Below, piece after piece: positions 43,854 through 52,712 of a DNA stretch of 64,000 nucleotides; position 1 is the stretch's first letter; each line of letters starts with the position of its first letter. The position numbers and the translations under genes are program-made. Where the stretch lies: contig NZ_BMYV01000003.1 in the NCBI RefSeq assembly GCF_014652455.1, positions 335,299-399,298 of the forward strand, written 5' to 3'. The notes beneath the pieces are model-generated. The model was not told where the DNA came from. It searched no databases and saw nothing but the letters and a program-made list of their open reading frames with translations. The DNA is from Litorimonas cladophorae (GTDB taxonomy: Bacteria > Pseudomonadota > Alphaproteobacteria > Caulobacterales > Maricaulaceae).

Positions 43854-44783
43854 CTAACGTCCCCAGCGCGCGGAATATCCGCGCGAATCAATATGAATGA
43901 AAGGGCCATGCGCGGAAGTAGACCCATAGATACCGATGCCGCCAAAAGGCCAATCACGGCCGCCTTTCTTGGCGAGGCTTTCGGCAAGGCTAGCTAACTT
44001 TCGCGCGTCATCCTTATCAATTTTACCGTCGCCATTGAGGTCATCCATGCGACCATCACCGTCACCATCCAACCAAACGTCAGCCGCGCCGCCATAAAGA
44101 TGTCGAGAAGACGTCGTACGGTTCCCGATAGAGCGGTTGTAATGGGGCGTCCGAAAGCCGCTCATCACATGCAGCGTATCGGCCTTCCAACCCCGGGCTG
44201 CCGCTGCTTCTAGAAGTGTCTCAAGTTTGATCAAGGTTTCTGGCCTGACAAGCAAATATGTCGGATCATGCCCAGGTTGTTGCTTGCAGATGAATTGTCC
44301 CAAAGTGAAATGCGGCGAGATTTTTAAATCCGCGGGGCCATCGGATAAGTCAATAAACCCTCTCGGCGCAGCATAGGTCGGCAGGTCCTTAAACAAGGTC
44401 TTGCGATAGGCGCCAATTTTATAACCATTAAGCGACGCGTTTTCGGCGTTTTTAAAGGGCGTCAGGACGAAAATTTGAAGTGTTATTTTCTCGCCATCTT
44501 TATCAAAGGTCATCTCATGACGTCCCGGTTCAGACGGGGCTTGCCATTTCCAGCCTTTGTCTGAAAAACTCAGATCACCAGCGGCGACCGTCGGGCTTGC
44601 TTGGCTTTTCATAATGAGGGTTTCGGACGGCATGACGCTGGTCATCAAGATGGACAGGTCGCTTGTGATGCCCTGAAAAGAGATCGTAAACCCAACCCTA
44701 TCGGCGGCATGTGCCGTCCCAGAAGAGAAAGCTAGACCGCTAACGCCGAGTGCGGTCGCGATCATCGATTTCATTTTATTCAT
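43854..44783 (-). CDS. Secreted M15/DUF882-type peptidase with EF-hand-like loops
   Basis: A 309-residue exported protein: signal peptide at 1-27 ending in GTAHA, a beta-rich N-domain, and a peptidase M15_3/YcbK-like domain at about 170-309. Zn-binding residues are visible in SGFRTPHYN, SSRHLYGGAADVWLD and GPFIHIDSRGYS. Inserted at about 232-258 are two Ca-binding-loop-like segments (DGDGDGRMDDL and NGDGKIDKDDA). It probably trims peptidoglycan peptides. It is 25 bases downstream of the L,D-transpeptidase gene, implying joint cell-wall work. The ATG at MNKMKSM follows AAAGG. Confidence 0.87.
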   Translation of the reverse strand: MNKMKSMIATALGVSGLAFSSGTAHAADRVGFTISFQGITSDLSILMTSVMPSETLIMKSQASPTVAAGDLSFSDKGWKWQAPSEPGRHEMTFDKDGEKITLQIFVLTPFKNAENASLNGYKIGAYRKTLFKDLPTYAAPRGFIDLSDGPADLKISPHFTLGQFICKQQPGHDPTYLLVRPETLIKLETLLEAAAARGWKADTLHVMSGFRTPHYNRSIGNRTTSSRHLYGGAADVWLDGDGDGRMDDLNGDGKIDKDDARKLASLAESLAKKGGRDWPFGGIGIYGSTSAHGPFIHIDSRGYSARWGR

Positions 44784-44808
44784 ATAGGAAATGCCTTTTA
44801 AATAGACG

Positions 44809-46317
44809 CTAAGACGTCCGAGGTTTTGCATTAAGACCAGAGAGCACCTTGGCGTCGCGGTCGTAAATATCATCCAAATATCGCACGCCAAACTCACCCT
44901 CACTCACGGTCGTGAAATAAAGAATATGAACAGGCACGGGCTTGGGCAGATTGACGCGGGTTTCTTTTCCCGTCGCCACGACACTATCAATGCGCGCGCG
45001 ATCCCAGTCGGGTGAATTCATAAGCCACGCTGAGAGGTCCAGCGGGTTTTCTGTACGTAAACAACCTGAAGAAAACGCACGTTGCCTTTGGGCGAAAAGG
45101 CCTTTGGTTGGCGTGTCATGAAGATAGACATTATGGACATTCGGGAACATGATTTTGACTTTCCCCAAAGCGTTCAAATCGCCGGGGCGCTGACGAATGC
45201 GATAAGGAAAGTTTTGTGGACTAACATTGTTCCAATCAATCGAAGCCGAAGGTACAGGCTGGCCTTGACGGTCCAAGATCTGAAAGCCGAGGCGCTCGAC
45301 CGCAGACGGATCCTTGCGGAATGTCGGAAGTTTATCGCGGGTCGCCAGCGAATTTGGCGTTTCCCACCACGGGTTCAAAACAATATATTCGACAACGTCA
45401 GAAAAAACAGGTGTCTTCCGATATGTGCGCCCGACAATCGTCAAATGGGTGCTCTCTTGCACGCCTTCATTCCAAGCTGTGACGTTAAAGCCCGCAATAT
45501 TTGCGCGCAGGTGACGTGTTCCCAAATTATCTGGAAGCCAACGCCACCGCTCCATGTTCACACGCAATTGATTGCGCTTGCCAGCCGTGCCCCGATTAAG
45601 CGCCGCCAAGGTCGCCGGACCCACGGCGCCATCATCATCCAAATCCGTAGCGAGTTGAAAGGCTTTCACGGCCTCTGTCGTCGCACTATCCATAAGGAGG
45701 CCATCAGAGGCGGCCGTCAAATACCCAAGTTCGACCAAGCGCAATTTGAGGAGGCCCACACGTGCATTTGACATGTTCGGCTTCAGCGTCTCCCCCGTCG
45801 GGATCAATGTCTGTGGCTTTTCGGCGTCTGCGCGCAGGACGGCGAGTTCTTTTTTTAACGCAGCGTAGCTGGGCTGTTTGGGCGCAAATTGTTCCAAACT
45901 GCTGGCAACCGTCCCCGCGTTTAACGCAGCCAGAAGAGCTGCAGGGAGATCGGCCTCACGTCGCGCCGCTGTCCAATCGGGTTCGACCGATGTCGGATTA
46001 AGTTTTCCGTAAAGCATATGGGCGGCTGCGGAAAACCACGCATCGGTGGCAAGTTGATCTCTTTTTTCGTCTGCAATCGTTGACGATTTCAACGCGTCCA
46101 AGTGATAGTCATTTGGGTTTAATCCATGCGCGCCTAGACCGTCCAAGGCCTGCAGTAGGGCCGAGAAATTGGCCTCACTTTTCCAGACAGTTTTGGTGGG
46201 GGATTGGGTGTAAAATTTAGACGTCGCAACGGGCGCATTCAAAGGCGTGACCTGGGCCAAAGCTTGAGACGCCAACGTCGTCAATACGACACTTAGTGCT
46301 AAAGATCGAAAAATCAT
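44809..46317 (-). CDS. L,D-transpeptidase, YcbB-like
   Basis: A 502-residue periplasmic enzyme forming 3-3 peptidoglycan cross-links. Signal peptide to about residue 22 (ASQALAQ). A scaffold domain precedes a PG_binding_1 domain at about 185-245 (LKLRLVELGYLTAASDGLL). The L,D-transpeptidase domain follows, with the catalytic motif HDTPTKGLF ... SSGCLR at about 397-420 containing the nucleophilic Cys and His. It is upstream of the M15-like peptidase gene. An ATG 18 codons inside the frame is used as it starts the signal peptide. Confidence 0.93.
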   Translation of the reverse strand: MIFRSLALSVVLTTLASQALAQVTPLNAPVATSKFYTQSPTKTVWKSEANFSALLQALDGLGAHGLNPNDYHLDALKSSTIADEKRDQLATDAWFSAAAHMLYGKLNPTSVEPDWTAARREADLPAALLAALNAGTVASSLEQFAPKQPSYAALKKELAVLRADAEKPQTLIPTGETLKPNMSNARVGLLKLRLVELGYLTAASDGLLMDSATTEAVKAFQLATDLDDDGAVGPATLAALNRGTAGKRNQLRVNMERWRWLPDNLGTRHLRANIAGFNVTAWNEGVQESTHLTIVGRTYRKTPVFSDVVEYIVLNPWWETPNSLATRDKLPTFRKDPSAVERLGFQILDRQGQPVPSASIDWNNVSPQNFPYRIRQRPGDLNALGKVKIMFPNVHNVYLHDTPTKGLFAQRQRAFSSGCLRTENPLDLSAWLMNSPDWDRARIDSVVATGKETRVNLPKPVPVHILYFTTVSEGEFGVRYLDDIYDRDAKVLSGLNAKPRTS

Positions 46318-46419
46318 GGAATACCAAACTGGGCCGCCCACGGTAGGCAAAGGCCTCTCTATACAATGCAATATCCTACGCTAATTGCGAAATTTCGGAA
46401 ATAGATTTTGCAGACCCCG

Positions 46420-47592
46420 TCAAGCCAGCAGCAGACGTTCCGTTACGGCGTTGAGTAGAAGTCGACCGTGGGAGGTGGCCTTTAAATTGTCGTCGGCGCG
46501 TGTCAGGAGACCGTCTTCTACGAGGGCATTTAGCTCAATTTCATTTAGGTCCTCACCCAATATTTCATGATATCGCCGCAGCGAAATACCCTCATCAATC
46601 CGCAATCCCATGAGGAGATACTCAGATGCCCAATCAGAGGCGCTCAACACTTCACGGCTATCTATGCCCGCACCCGTTTCGGTGACTGCGCGCGCGTAAG
46701 CGCCCGGCGTCAAATGCGCGATCGTTGCGGTGCGTTTGTTGTTTTGCGTTACGCGACCATGCGCGCCCGGCCCCACACCAACATAGTCCAGACCCTGCCA
46801 ATAGGCGAGATTATGCCTGGACCGATGTGACGGTTTAGCAAAGTTTGAGACTTCATAATGCTCAAAGCCCGCGTCTATTAATGTGTCGCGTACGAGATCA
46901 TAGAGGTCAGCCGACAGGTCCGTATTGACAGCTCGGGCTTGCCCACGGCCCTCCGCTTTCGCGAAAGCCGTTCCGTCTTCAATGGTGAGCTGATAAGTTG
47001 AAATATGTTGGGTGCCCGCATCCAGGGCCCTCCGCAAATCATCGGCCAACATCCTCGGCGTTTGTCCCGCCCAACCGAAGATTATATCTGCAGAAACAGA
47101 TGGAAATATGTCCAGAGCCAGATCCAGCGCCGACTGGGCGGTTGTGCCATCGTGATCACGTCCCAAAAATTTCAACGCAGGATCATGAAAAGTTTGAATT
47201 CCGAGCGACATGCGCGTCAGGCCCGCATCGCGATAACCGCGCCAATCCGCAGCGCTCATTTCGTGCGGGTTGGCCTCCAGCGCAATTTCAGGGGCATAGA
47301 ATGTCCACAGGTCGGCAACTTTATCAATAATCGCACCGACTTGGACGGGCGACATCAGCGACGGCGTTCCGCCCCCAAAATGAATAGAGGTAATTGTCCG
47401 TGATCCCGTCAACTCTCGCCAATGTTCGAGGTCACGCAAAATGGCAGGCAAGAGAGCCGTGTCCTCTTTGCGCTTATAGACATTGAAATCACAATAGGGG
47501 CAGATCCGTGCACAGTAGGGCCAATGGATATAAATCGCGAGCGGCGCGCTGGCCCCCTCCATAATTCTATTGGGAATGATCTGAGAGCTCAT
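46420..47592 (-). CDS. hemW: HemW-type radical SAM protein
   Basis: A 390-residue radical-SAM enzyme of the HemN/HemW group. The cluster-binding Cys are residues 27, 31 and 34 (CARICPYC). Other motifs: SIHFGGGTPSLM, NPHEM and the C-terminal HemN domain. HemW is thought to act as a heme chaperone rather than a coproporphyrinogen oxidase, because it lacks the extra N-terminal residues of HemN. It is directly downstream of rdgB (6-base gap), a common pairing. Confidence 0.92.
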   Translation of the reverse strand: MSSQIIPNRIMEGASAPLAIYIHWPYCARICPYCDFNVYKRKEDTALLPAILRDLEHWRELTGSRTITSIHFGGGTPSLMSPVQVGAIIDKVADLWTFYAPEIALEANPHEMSAADWRGYRDAGLTRMSLGIQTFHDPALKFLGRDHDGTTAQSALDLALDIFPSVSADIIFGWAGQTPRMLADDLRRALDAGTQHISTYQLTIEDGTAFAKAEGRGQARAVNTDLSADLYDLVRDTLIDAGFEHYEVSNFAKPSHRSRHNLAYWQGLDYVGVGPGAHGRVTQNNKRTATIAHLTPGAYARAVTETGAGIDSREVLSASDWASEYLLMGLRIDEGISLRRYHEILGEDLNEIELNALVEDGLLTRADDNLKATSHGRLLLNAVTERLLLA

Positions 47593-47598
47593 CTAGCG

Positions 47599-48243
47599 CT
47601 AGGCATCATGATCAGGAAATTGATCTGCGAGAAATTTTGCGAAAGCGTCGGCGCGATGGCTGACAGCATGTTTCGCCGCGGGGTCAATTTCCGCGAATGT
47701 TTTTGTCTGTCCCAGCTGTTGGAACATCGGGTCATACCCAAAGCCCTTCTCGCCACGTGGTGGCCAGATCATTTCACCTTCAACAGTGCCTTCATAGACG
47801 AAAGTTTCGCCCTTCGGCCACGCCAAACAAAGCGCGCAGATAAAGCGGGCGTTGCGATTTTTGGTGTCGCCTAATTTATCGTTCACATGCCACATCGCCA
47901 TGTCAAAATCACGGCGCTGCCCATAGGTCTCGGCTTCGATACGCGGCAATTCTGCCCAACGTGCGGCGTAGATTCCAGGTTCGCCATTTAATGCGTCGAC
48001 TGCCAAACCGCTATCGTCCGATAGAGCTGGCAGGCCTGACGCATCTGCGGCCGCAACGGCTTTGAGCCGCGCATTGCCGGCGAAGGTCGTCTCTGTCTCT
48101 TCGGGTTCGGGCAGGTTTAATTCTGCCGCACTAACTGTGATTAACCCGAAAGGCGCAAGGAGATCGCGGATTTCACGAACTTTGCCTGCATTATGTGAAG
48201 CCACAACAATTTTAGTACTGGGTTTAAGCGCGTGTTTTGTCAT
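47599..48243 (-). CDS. rdgB: dITP/XTP pyrophosphatase RdgB
   Basis: A 214-residue Ham1-family enzyme removing non-canonical purine nucleotides (ITP, dITP, XTP). The N-terminus [14 protein letters not shown] and the [22 protein letters not shown] and GFGYDPMF motifs define the family; the Asp residues bind the metal. It is divergent from the DUF2975 gene and is followed by hemW 6 bases later. Confidence 0.96.
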   Translation of the reverse strand: MTKHALKPSTKIVVASHNAGKVREIRDLLAPFGLITVSAAELNLPEPEETETTFAGNARLKAVAAADASGLPALSDDSGLAVDALNGEPGIYAARWAELPRIEAETYGQRRDFDMAMWHVNDKLGDTKNRNARFICALCLAWPKGETFVYEGTVEGEMIWPPRGEKGFGYDPMFQQLGQTKTFAEIDPAAKHAVSHRADAFAKFLADQFPDHDA

Positions 48244-48310
48244 GGAGGCGGCTTAGAGCGCTCAGACGATGTCCGCAATGCTTGCATGTTAGGGATTATT
48301 GTTTATCAAT

Positions 48311-48856
48311 ATGTGTATGAGAATTGAAACTGAAATAGGACCCGCCGACGCACCGATGGCAAAGTTGCTGGCGATCTTGTTAATCGTTGGGCAGGTCGCA
48401 CTGGGCATTGGCTTCGTTATCTTATTATTGATGGCGATTATTATGGTGGTGCCAAGCGGGCTCCGCGAAAGTCTGATTGCAGATTCCGCACGCCCAATAG
48501 ATGCGGGTAGTCTCTCTGCGCGCTGCTTCGCAGGGGCCGTTGTCGCCGCGGGCTGGTTCTTTGTTTTGGCGGTTTTGCGCCGCGTCGTCGCCGCGGTGAT
48601 CCATGGCGATCCGTTCCTGCCTGAAAATGTCGCGCGGCTTCGCAACATTTGGATGATCATTGCCGCAACAGAAGTTTTTCGCATGATCGCCTTTTTCGTC
48701 ATGGGCGGTGATGGTGATGCAAGTTGTGGTAATGTCGACGGCTCTCGTCTTGATATCCGCGTGGGCACTTGGTTCTTTATCTTCATCATTGCAGCAATTT
48801 CGGAAGCGTTCCGACACGGTGCGGCGCTACGCGCTGAACAAGAGTTGACGATCTGA
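48311..48856 (+). CDS. DUF2975 membrane protein
   Basis: A 181-residue protein with about four transmembrane helices (about 22-47, 75-95, 115-130, 150-170), matching the DUF2975 family of bacterial integral membrane proteins. An ATG at 48311 is used, though a TTG at 48299 sits closer to the AGGGA site and a second ATG lies two codons on. Its TGA overlaps the ATG of the following XRE gene. DUF2975 genes regularly pair with small HTH regulators, as here; the membrane protein's role is unknown. Confidence 0.8.
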   Translation: MCMRIETEIGPADAPMAKLLAILLIVGQVALGIGFVILLLMAIIMVVPSGLRESLIADSARPIDAGSLSARCFAGAVVAAGWFFVLAVLRRVVAAVIHGDPFLPENVARLRNIWMIIAATEVFRMIAFFVMGGDGDASCGNVDGSRLDIRVGTWFFIFIIAAISEAFRHGAALRAEQELTI

Positions 48857-49086
48857 TGGCGATCAAAGTCAATCTTGACCGGGTGTTATTGGACCGGAAA
48901 ATGTCGCTCACGCAGCTCGCCGACCAAGTCGGAATTACGCTCGCGAATTTGTCGATCTTGAAGACAGGTAAAGCCCGCGCTGTGCGGTTCTCAACCCTTG
49001 ATGCGCTCTGTCGCGAGCTGGACTGTCAGCCCGCCGACATTCTCGTTTATGAGCCTGACGAAGACATAAAGCTAGCTGCCGAATAA
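48856..49086 (+). CDS. Small XRE-family HTH regulator paired with DUF2975
   Basis: A 76-residue Cro/CI-type protein (YozG-like). HTH at about 12-62: KMSLTQLADQVGITLANLSILKTG, then the RFSTLDALCRELDCQPADIL stretch typical of this group. It starts on the A of the upstream stop codon (TGATG), so translation is coupled to the DUF2975 gene. It probably autoregulates the pair. Confidence 0.88.
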   Translation: MAIKVNLDRVLLDRKMSLTQLADQVGITLANLSILKTGKARAVRFSTLDALCRELDCQPADILVYEPDEDIKLAAE

Positions 49087-49094
49087 AGCGTGTT

Positions 49095-51149
49095 CTATTC
49101 GAGCGCATCTTTCAAAATATCATGCGTCAAGAATTGCGGCAGAATTTCAGGCGCTTCCACCCCTGGTGAATACACAAGGTAGAGTGGCACGCCCGCCCGT
49201 CCAAACCGCGCCAATTCTGCGGCAATAACATCATCCTTATTTGTCCAATCCGCGATCAGGAATTGCGTATCCGTACGGTCAAACAAGTCAGCTGTTTTCT
49301 TGGTTTTCAGAACGCGCATTTCATTGACTTTGCATGTCACGCACCACGCCGCCGTGAAATCGACGAAGACAGGACGTCCCTCCGCACGCGCCATCGCTAC
49401 GGCTTCTGCTGACCAACTCCTAGAACTCAGGGCGGCCTCGCCATTAACGGCTTCTGGTGCTTTCACGCTCAGTGGTAACGCAATCGATGCGGCGAGCGCC
49501 AAGGCGCCAAGAACTTTGGACAAGCGACCACCTTTGCGAAACAACCAAATTGCAAAAGACAAAGTCAGCCCACTCAGCAGGAGTTTACCGACCCCGTTGG
49601 CATCCGTTTGAATGCTGATGACCCAGACCAACCAAATGGCCGCAGCGAACATCGGGAAGGCCAAAAATTGTCTGAATGTCTCCATCCAAGGCCCAGGCTT
49701 AGGCAGCCGCCCAAGTAGTCCCGGTGCGTAAGCCAGTATTAGAAATGGCAAAGCGAAACCAAGGCCCAGCGCAAGGAAAACCGCGAAGCTTGCGGCGGCA
49801 GGGCTTACCAATGCATATCCTACCGCACCCGCCATGAATGCAACGGTACAGGGTGTCGCGACGATGACGGCCAAGACTCCAGTCAAGAAACTCGAAATTG
49901 GACCTCCGTCATGGGCTATGTCTGCACCCACATTTTGAAACCGCCCGCCGATTTCAAAGACGCCAAGCAGGTTCAGCCCAATCGCGAAGAGAAGCAGAGC
50001 CAAAACCCCCACCAGCCATGGGGATTGCATTTGGAAGCCCCATCCCACGGTCGCCCCTGCGGCCTTTAACCCGATCAAAAGCAGAGCAAATACTGCGAAA
50101 CTGATTAAGACGCCTGCCGTATAGGCCCAGCCCGCGATGCGAACGGCGCGGCGTTCACCATGCGCAGTTTTTGCCAGTGACAACGCTTTGAGAGAGATAA
50201 TCGGAAAAACGCACGGCATGAGGTTTAAAATCAAGCCGCCCATCAATGCCCCAAACACGGCGCCCCAGAACCCGAGACCTGCCCCGTCGCCGATTGCCGC
50301 AGAATCCATATTTGATATCGCGCCGATATTGACCGAGCCGTTGGTCGTAATCGGCACAATTTCTGCGCGGCCATCTGCATTGACAAGTGTCGCTGCGAAG
50401 TCAGCGGGCGTTTCTTTATCCCATCCATAACCCGGGGTCGCAGTGTAACGGACGCCATTCGCGGCCACGGTCCGCGAGATGGGGTCGCTATGGGCGAGAA
50501 TGGGGTTTTTATGTGGAAATATCTCAGCTCCAGCAAAGTCTGTCTCGTCGGATTGAATATCGATCCGCAGCTGGCCTGCTTCTAACAGGGCAGACCCGTT
50601 GGCCGCCCCCATCTGAGGAATTTTTGCGAGCGCCTTTTGAACTTTTGGCGCACTCTTTGGATTTAGAACAGCTTTGCCAAGCCCCATTGGCAAAGACAGC
50701 GCGCCGTCTTCAGGCACGCAAACATCGTCACAGACCAAGAAATAAGCATGCGCGTTCAAAGTCATGGGGCGCGATATATCGACAGAAGCGTCGACTTTGA
50801 TCTCAACAGGCAACCAAACATCGCCTCCCATCGCGTAAGACACGATTGGCCCGACCGATTTAACCTTTGGCGCAGGCCATTGAATAGGCCCCGCGCTCAC
50901 GCCATCGGGCAGGGTCCAATCAATCCGCAGGGCCTCACCGCTGTCGCCTGCATTTCGCCAATAGGTATACCAATCGCCATCAAATTGCATCCGCAGGGCC
51001 ACGGTAAAACTCTGCCCTGCCGCAACCGTGTCGTGGTCGGACACCAATGAGATCTTTGTATATCCCGTATCAAGCGGGAAGCTTTGACGAGCCGTTGCCG
51101 ACCCAGCCATCATCCAAAGACTTAAAGTGAGTATAATCCAGCGCAACAT
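49095..51149 (-). CDS. DsbD-family protein-disulfide reductase with thioredoxin domain
   Basis: A 684-residue transmembrane thiol-electron transporter. Signal peptide (1-22), a periplasmic N-domain (about 25-270) containing the pair in FLVCDDVCVPEDG, eight hydrophobic helices (about 300-560) with the Cys in LMPCVFPIISLK and VATPCTVAFMAGAVG, and a C-terminal thioredoxin domain with AAWCVTCKVN (about residue 600). This is the ScsB/DsbD arrangement that moves electrons from cytoplasmic thioredoxin to periplasmic oxidised cysteines. The ATG used starts the signal peptide; the longer frame is atypical. Confidence 0.9.
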   Translation of the reverse strand: MLRWIILTLSLWMMAGSATARQSFPLDTGYTKISLVSDHDTVAAGQSFTVALRMQFDGDWYTYWRNAGDSGEALRIDWTLPDGVSAGPIQWPAPKVKSVGPIVSYAMGGDVWLPVEIKVDASVDISRPMTLNAHAYFLVCDDVCVPEDGALSLPMGLGKAVLNPKSAPKVQKALAKIPQMGAANGSALLEAGQLRIDIQSDETDFAGAEIFPHKNPILAHSDPISRTVAANGVRYTATPGYGWDKETPADFAATLVNADGRAEIVPITTNGSVNIGAISNMDSAAIGDGAGLGFWGAVFGALMGGLILNLMPCVFPIISLKALSLAKTAHGERRAVRIAGWAYTAGVLISFAVFALLLIGLKAAGATVGWGFQMQSPWLVGVLALLLFAIGLNLLGVFEIGGRFQNVGADIAHDGGPISSFLTGVLAVIVATPCTVAFMAGAVGYALVSPAAASFAVFLALGLGFALPFLILAYAPGLLGRLPKPGPWMETFRQFLAFPMFAAAIWLVWVISIQTDANGVGKLLLSGLTLSFAIWLFRKGGRLSKVLGALALAASIALPLSVKAPEAVNGEAALSSRSWSAEAVAMARAEGRPVFVDFTAAWCVTCKVNEMRVLKTKKTADLFDRTDTQFLIADWTNKDDVIAAELARFGRAGVPLYLVYSPGVEAPEILPQFLTHDILKDALE

Positions 51150-51237
51150 AGCCCGTTCTTTAGCCCGTGAAGCTTTAACATACGATGCACATTTTCGTGG
51201 GGTTAGACACTCGGTTCCCACTCACGAAAGCTTAGGC

Positions 51238-51267
51238 ATAAAAAAACCCGACCTCTTGGCCGGGTTT
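51238..51267 (-). terminator. Terminator downstream of the sapC-like gene
   Basis: Stem AAACCCGACC/GGCCGGGTTT with one mismatch, loop TCTT, and a run of A on its left (T-run on the minus strand). It lies about 20 bases past the stop of the SapC-like gene. Confidence 0.88.
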
Positions 51268-51288
51268 CATATCTATTCTGCGTCGGCC

Positions 51289-52077
51289 TTAAGCTTTGGC
51301 TTCAGCCGCTTGTGCGCGGCGCAGTGTCATATTCACGAGACGCTGCCAGTTACCCAAGCTGATCAAGTGAGCATAAGCGACCGCAAGATATCCGTTTTGC
51401 GAAAATTCTGCGAGCTTTTCAGCTGGGAGCGCTTTGAGCTTGTCTTCGGAGATGGCGAAGTAGTCAGCAATTTTCTGCTGTGGCGCAGGTGTGCCGTCAG
51501 CGTTGTTGCCTTGGAAGTTCATTTCTTTTGGCTCAAACAAATCAAGAGCTTTAAACGCTTCGATCATTTTTGTCGTCGCTTGGCGATCACGTTCGAAAGA
51601 TTGCAAGAATTGAAAGGCTTCTTTCGTAAATTGCGATGTGTCTTCTTTGTCGAAGAAAAGCTGGTCTGGCTTCTTATCGGTAACACATTCAGCGGCCTCA
51701 TCGACACAAACGACGAAACGGTCATTTGCGTTATCGCCCGCAAGGACGAAAGGATAACGGCGTGCGAAAGCAGGCATGTAAAAGTCGATTTCATACTGGC
51801 CTTCATTGACGAAGAGGTTCTCGCCAGAACGAATACCCATAACGGCCAATGGTGCGCGCTCTTCACCCGCGAAAATGATCGGCATGGACGCAGACGCTGG
51901 ACCGAATTCTGGCGCCGTAAGCGGTAGGAAATGCTGACCCTTCATGAACGCAAATGGCTGATCCACTTGCTGAACACCGAATTTGGCGTGCTTTTCTTTC
52001 GTCAGTGGTACTGGCTGTTCGTAGAACATGACATTTCCAGAGACTTCTGGCTGTTTGGCTTCGTCTTTCTTGGCCAT
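51289..52077 (-). CDS. SapC-family protein
   Basis: A 262-residue soluble protein of the SapC family, first described from the Campylobacter S-layer-associated locus. No signal peptide. Family features: N-terminal strand VMFYEQPVPLTKEKHAKFG, a central DFYMPAFARRYPFVLAGD, and the basic C-terminal LVNMTLRRAQAA. The biochemical role is unknown. The second ATG (MAKKDE) is used because GGGGA lies 6 bases upstream of it; the first would add four residues. A terminator follows. Confidence 0.87.
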   Translation of the reverse strand: MAKKDEAKQPEVSGNVMFYEQPVPLTKEKHAKFGVQQVDQPFAFMKGQHFLPLTAPEFGPASASMPIIFAGEERAPLAVMGIRSGENLFVNEGQYEIDFYMPAFARRYPFVLAGDNANDRFVVCVDEAAECVTDKKPDQLFFDKEDTSQFTKEAFQFLQSFERDRQATTKMIEAFKALDLFEPKEMNFQGNNADGTPAPQQKIADYFAISEDKLKALPAEKLAEFSQNGYLAVAYAHLISLGNWQRLVNMTLRRAQAAEAKA

Positions 52078-52220
52078 GAATTTCCCCATTTCGGCTTACG
52101 GTCAAACTGCGCTAATCACACGCATCTTAGAATTAAGCCGCGCCCATACCCTTTTCAATCGCCCCCATCAACACTGGATTGCTGTTGGACCCCCGCCCTG
52201 CATTGACCTATAGAGCCCGC

Positions 52221-52709
52221 ATGACCGAGACCCACCTTCACGAACACCCACTTCTGGATCTACCTGCCCGCATCGAACAAGCGCGCCGCATCGTCGAGGG
52301 AACCGGTGAACGCTTCACACCGCTGCGGGCCCATGTTTTAGAATTAATCATTGAAGATGGAAAAGCTGTCAAAGCTTATGATCTTTTGGACCGCCTGAAA
52401 CCCGATGTCGGCAGCCCAAAGCCGCCCACGGTCTATCGCGCGCTTGATTTTCTCTCGCGGCATGGATTGATCCACCGCGTCGAGGCCCTGAACGCCTTTA
52501 TCGCCTGTGACCACAATCATCTGCATGATCACGATCATGATCACGGGGGTGGCTCGCACCGCCATTTGGCTGAATTTTTTATCTGTGAAAAATGCCACGA
52601 TGTTGAAGAGCGCCACGCGCATGATCACACGGCGTGCAAACCTGACGGGTTCAAAATTACACGCTCTGTTGTTGAACACTATGGCACCTGTACGCGCTGC
52701 GCCCCTTAG
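52221..52709 (+). CDS. Zur-type Fur-family regulator with His-rich loop
   Basis: A 162-residue Fur-family repressor, most like zinc-uptake regulators. Winged helix at about 20-85 (FTPLRAHVLELIIEDG, PPTVYRALDFLSRHGLIHRVE). The dimerisation domain starts with ACDHNHLHDHDHDHGGGSH, a strikingly His-rich insertion, then the Cys pair in FFICEKCHDVEE and a C-terminal CTRC pair, which would form the structural zinc site. It probably represses zinc uptake genes; no such gene lies beside it. It is followed 3 bases later by the thioesterase gene. Confidence 0.9.
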   Translation: MTETHLHEHPLLDLPARIEQARRIVEGTGERFTPLRAHVLELIIEDGKAVKAYDLLDRLKPDVGSPKPPTVYRALDFLSRHGLIHRVEALNAFIACDHNHLHDHDHDHGGGSHRHLAEFFICEKCHDVEERHAHDHTACKPDGFKITRSVVEHYGTCTRCAP

Positions 52710-52712
52710 ATC

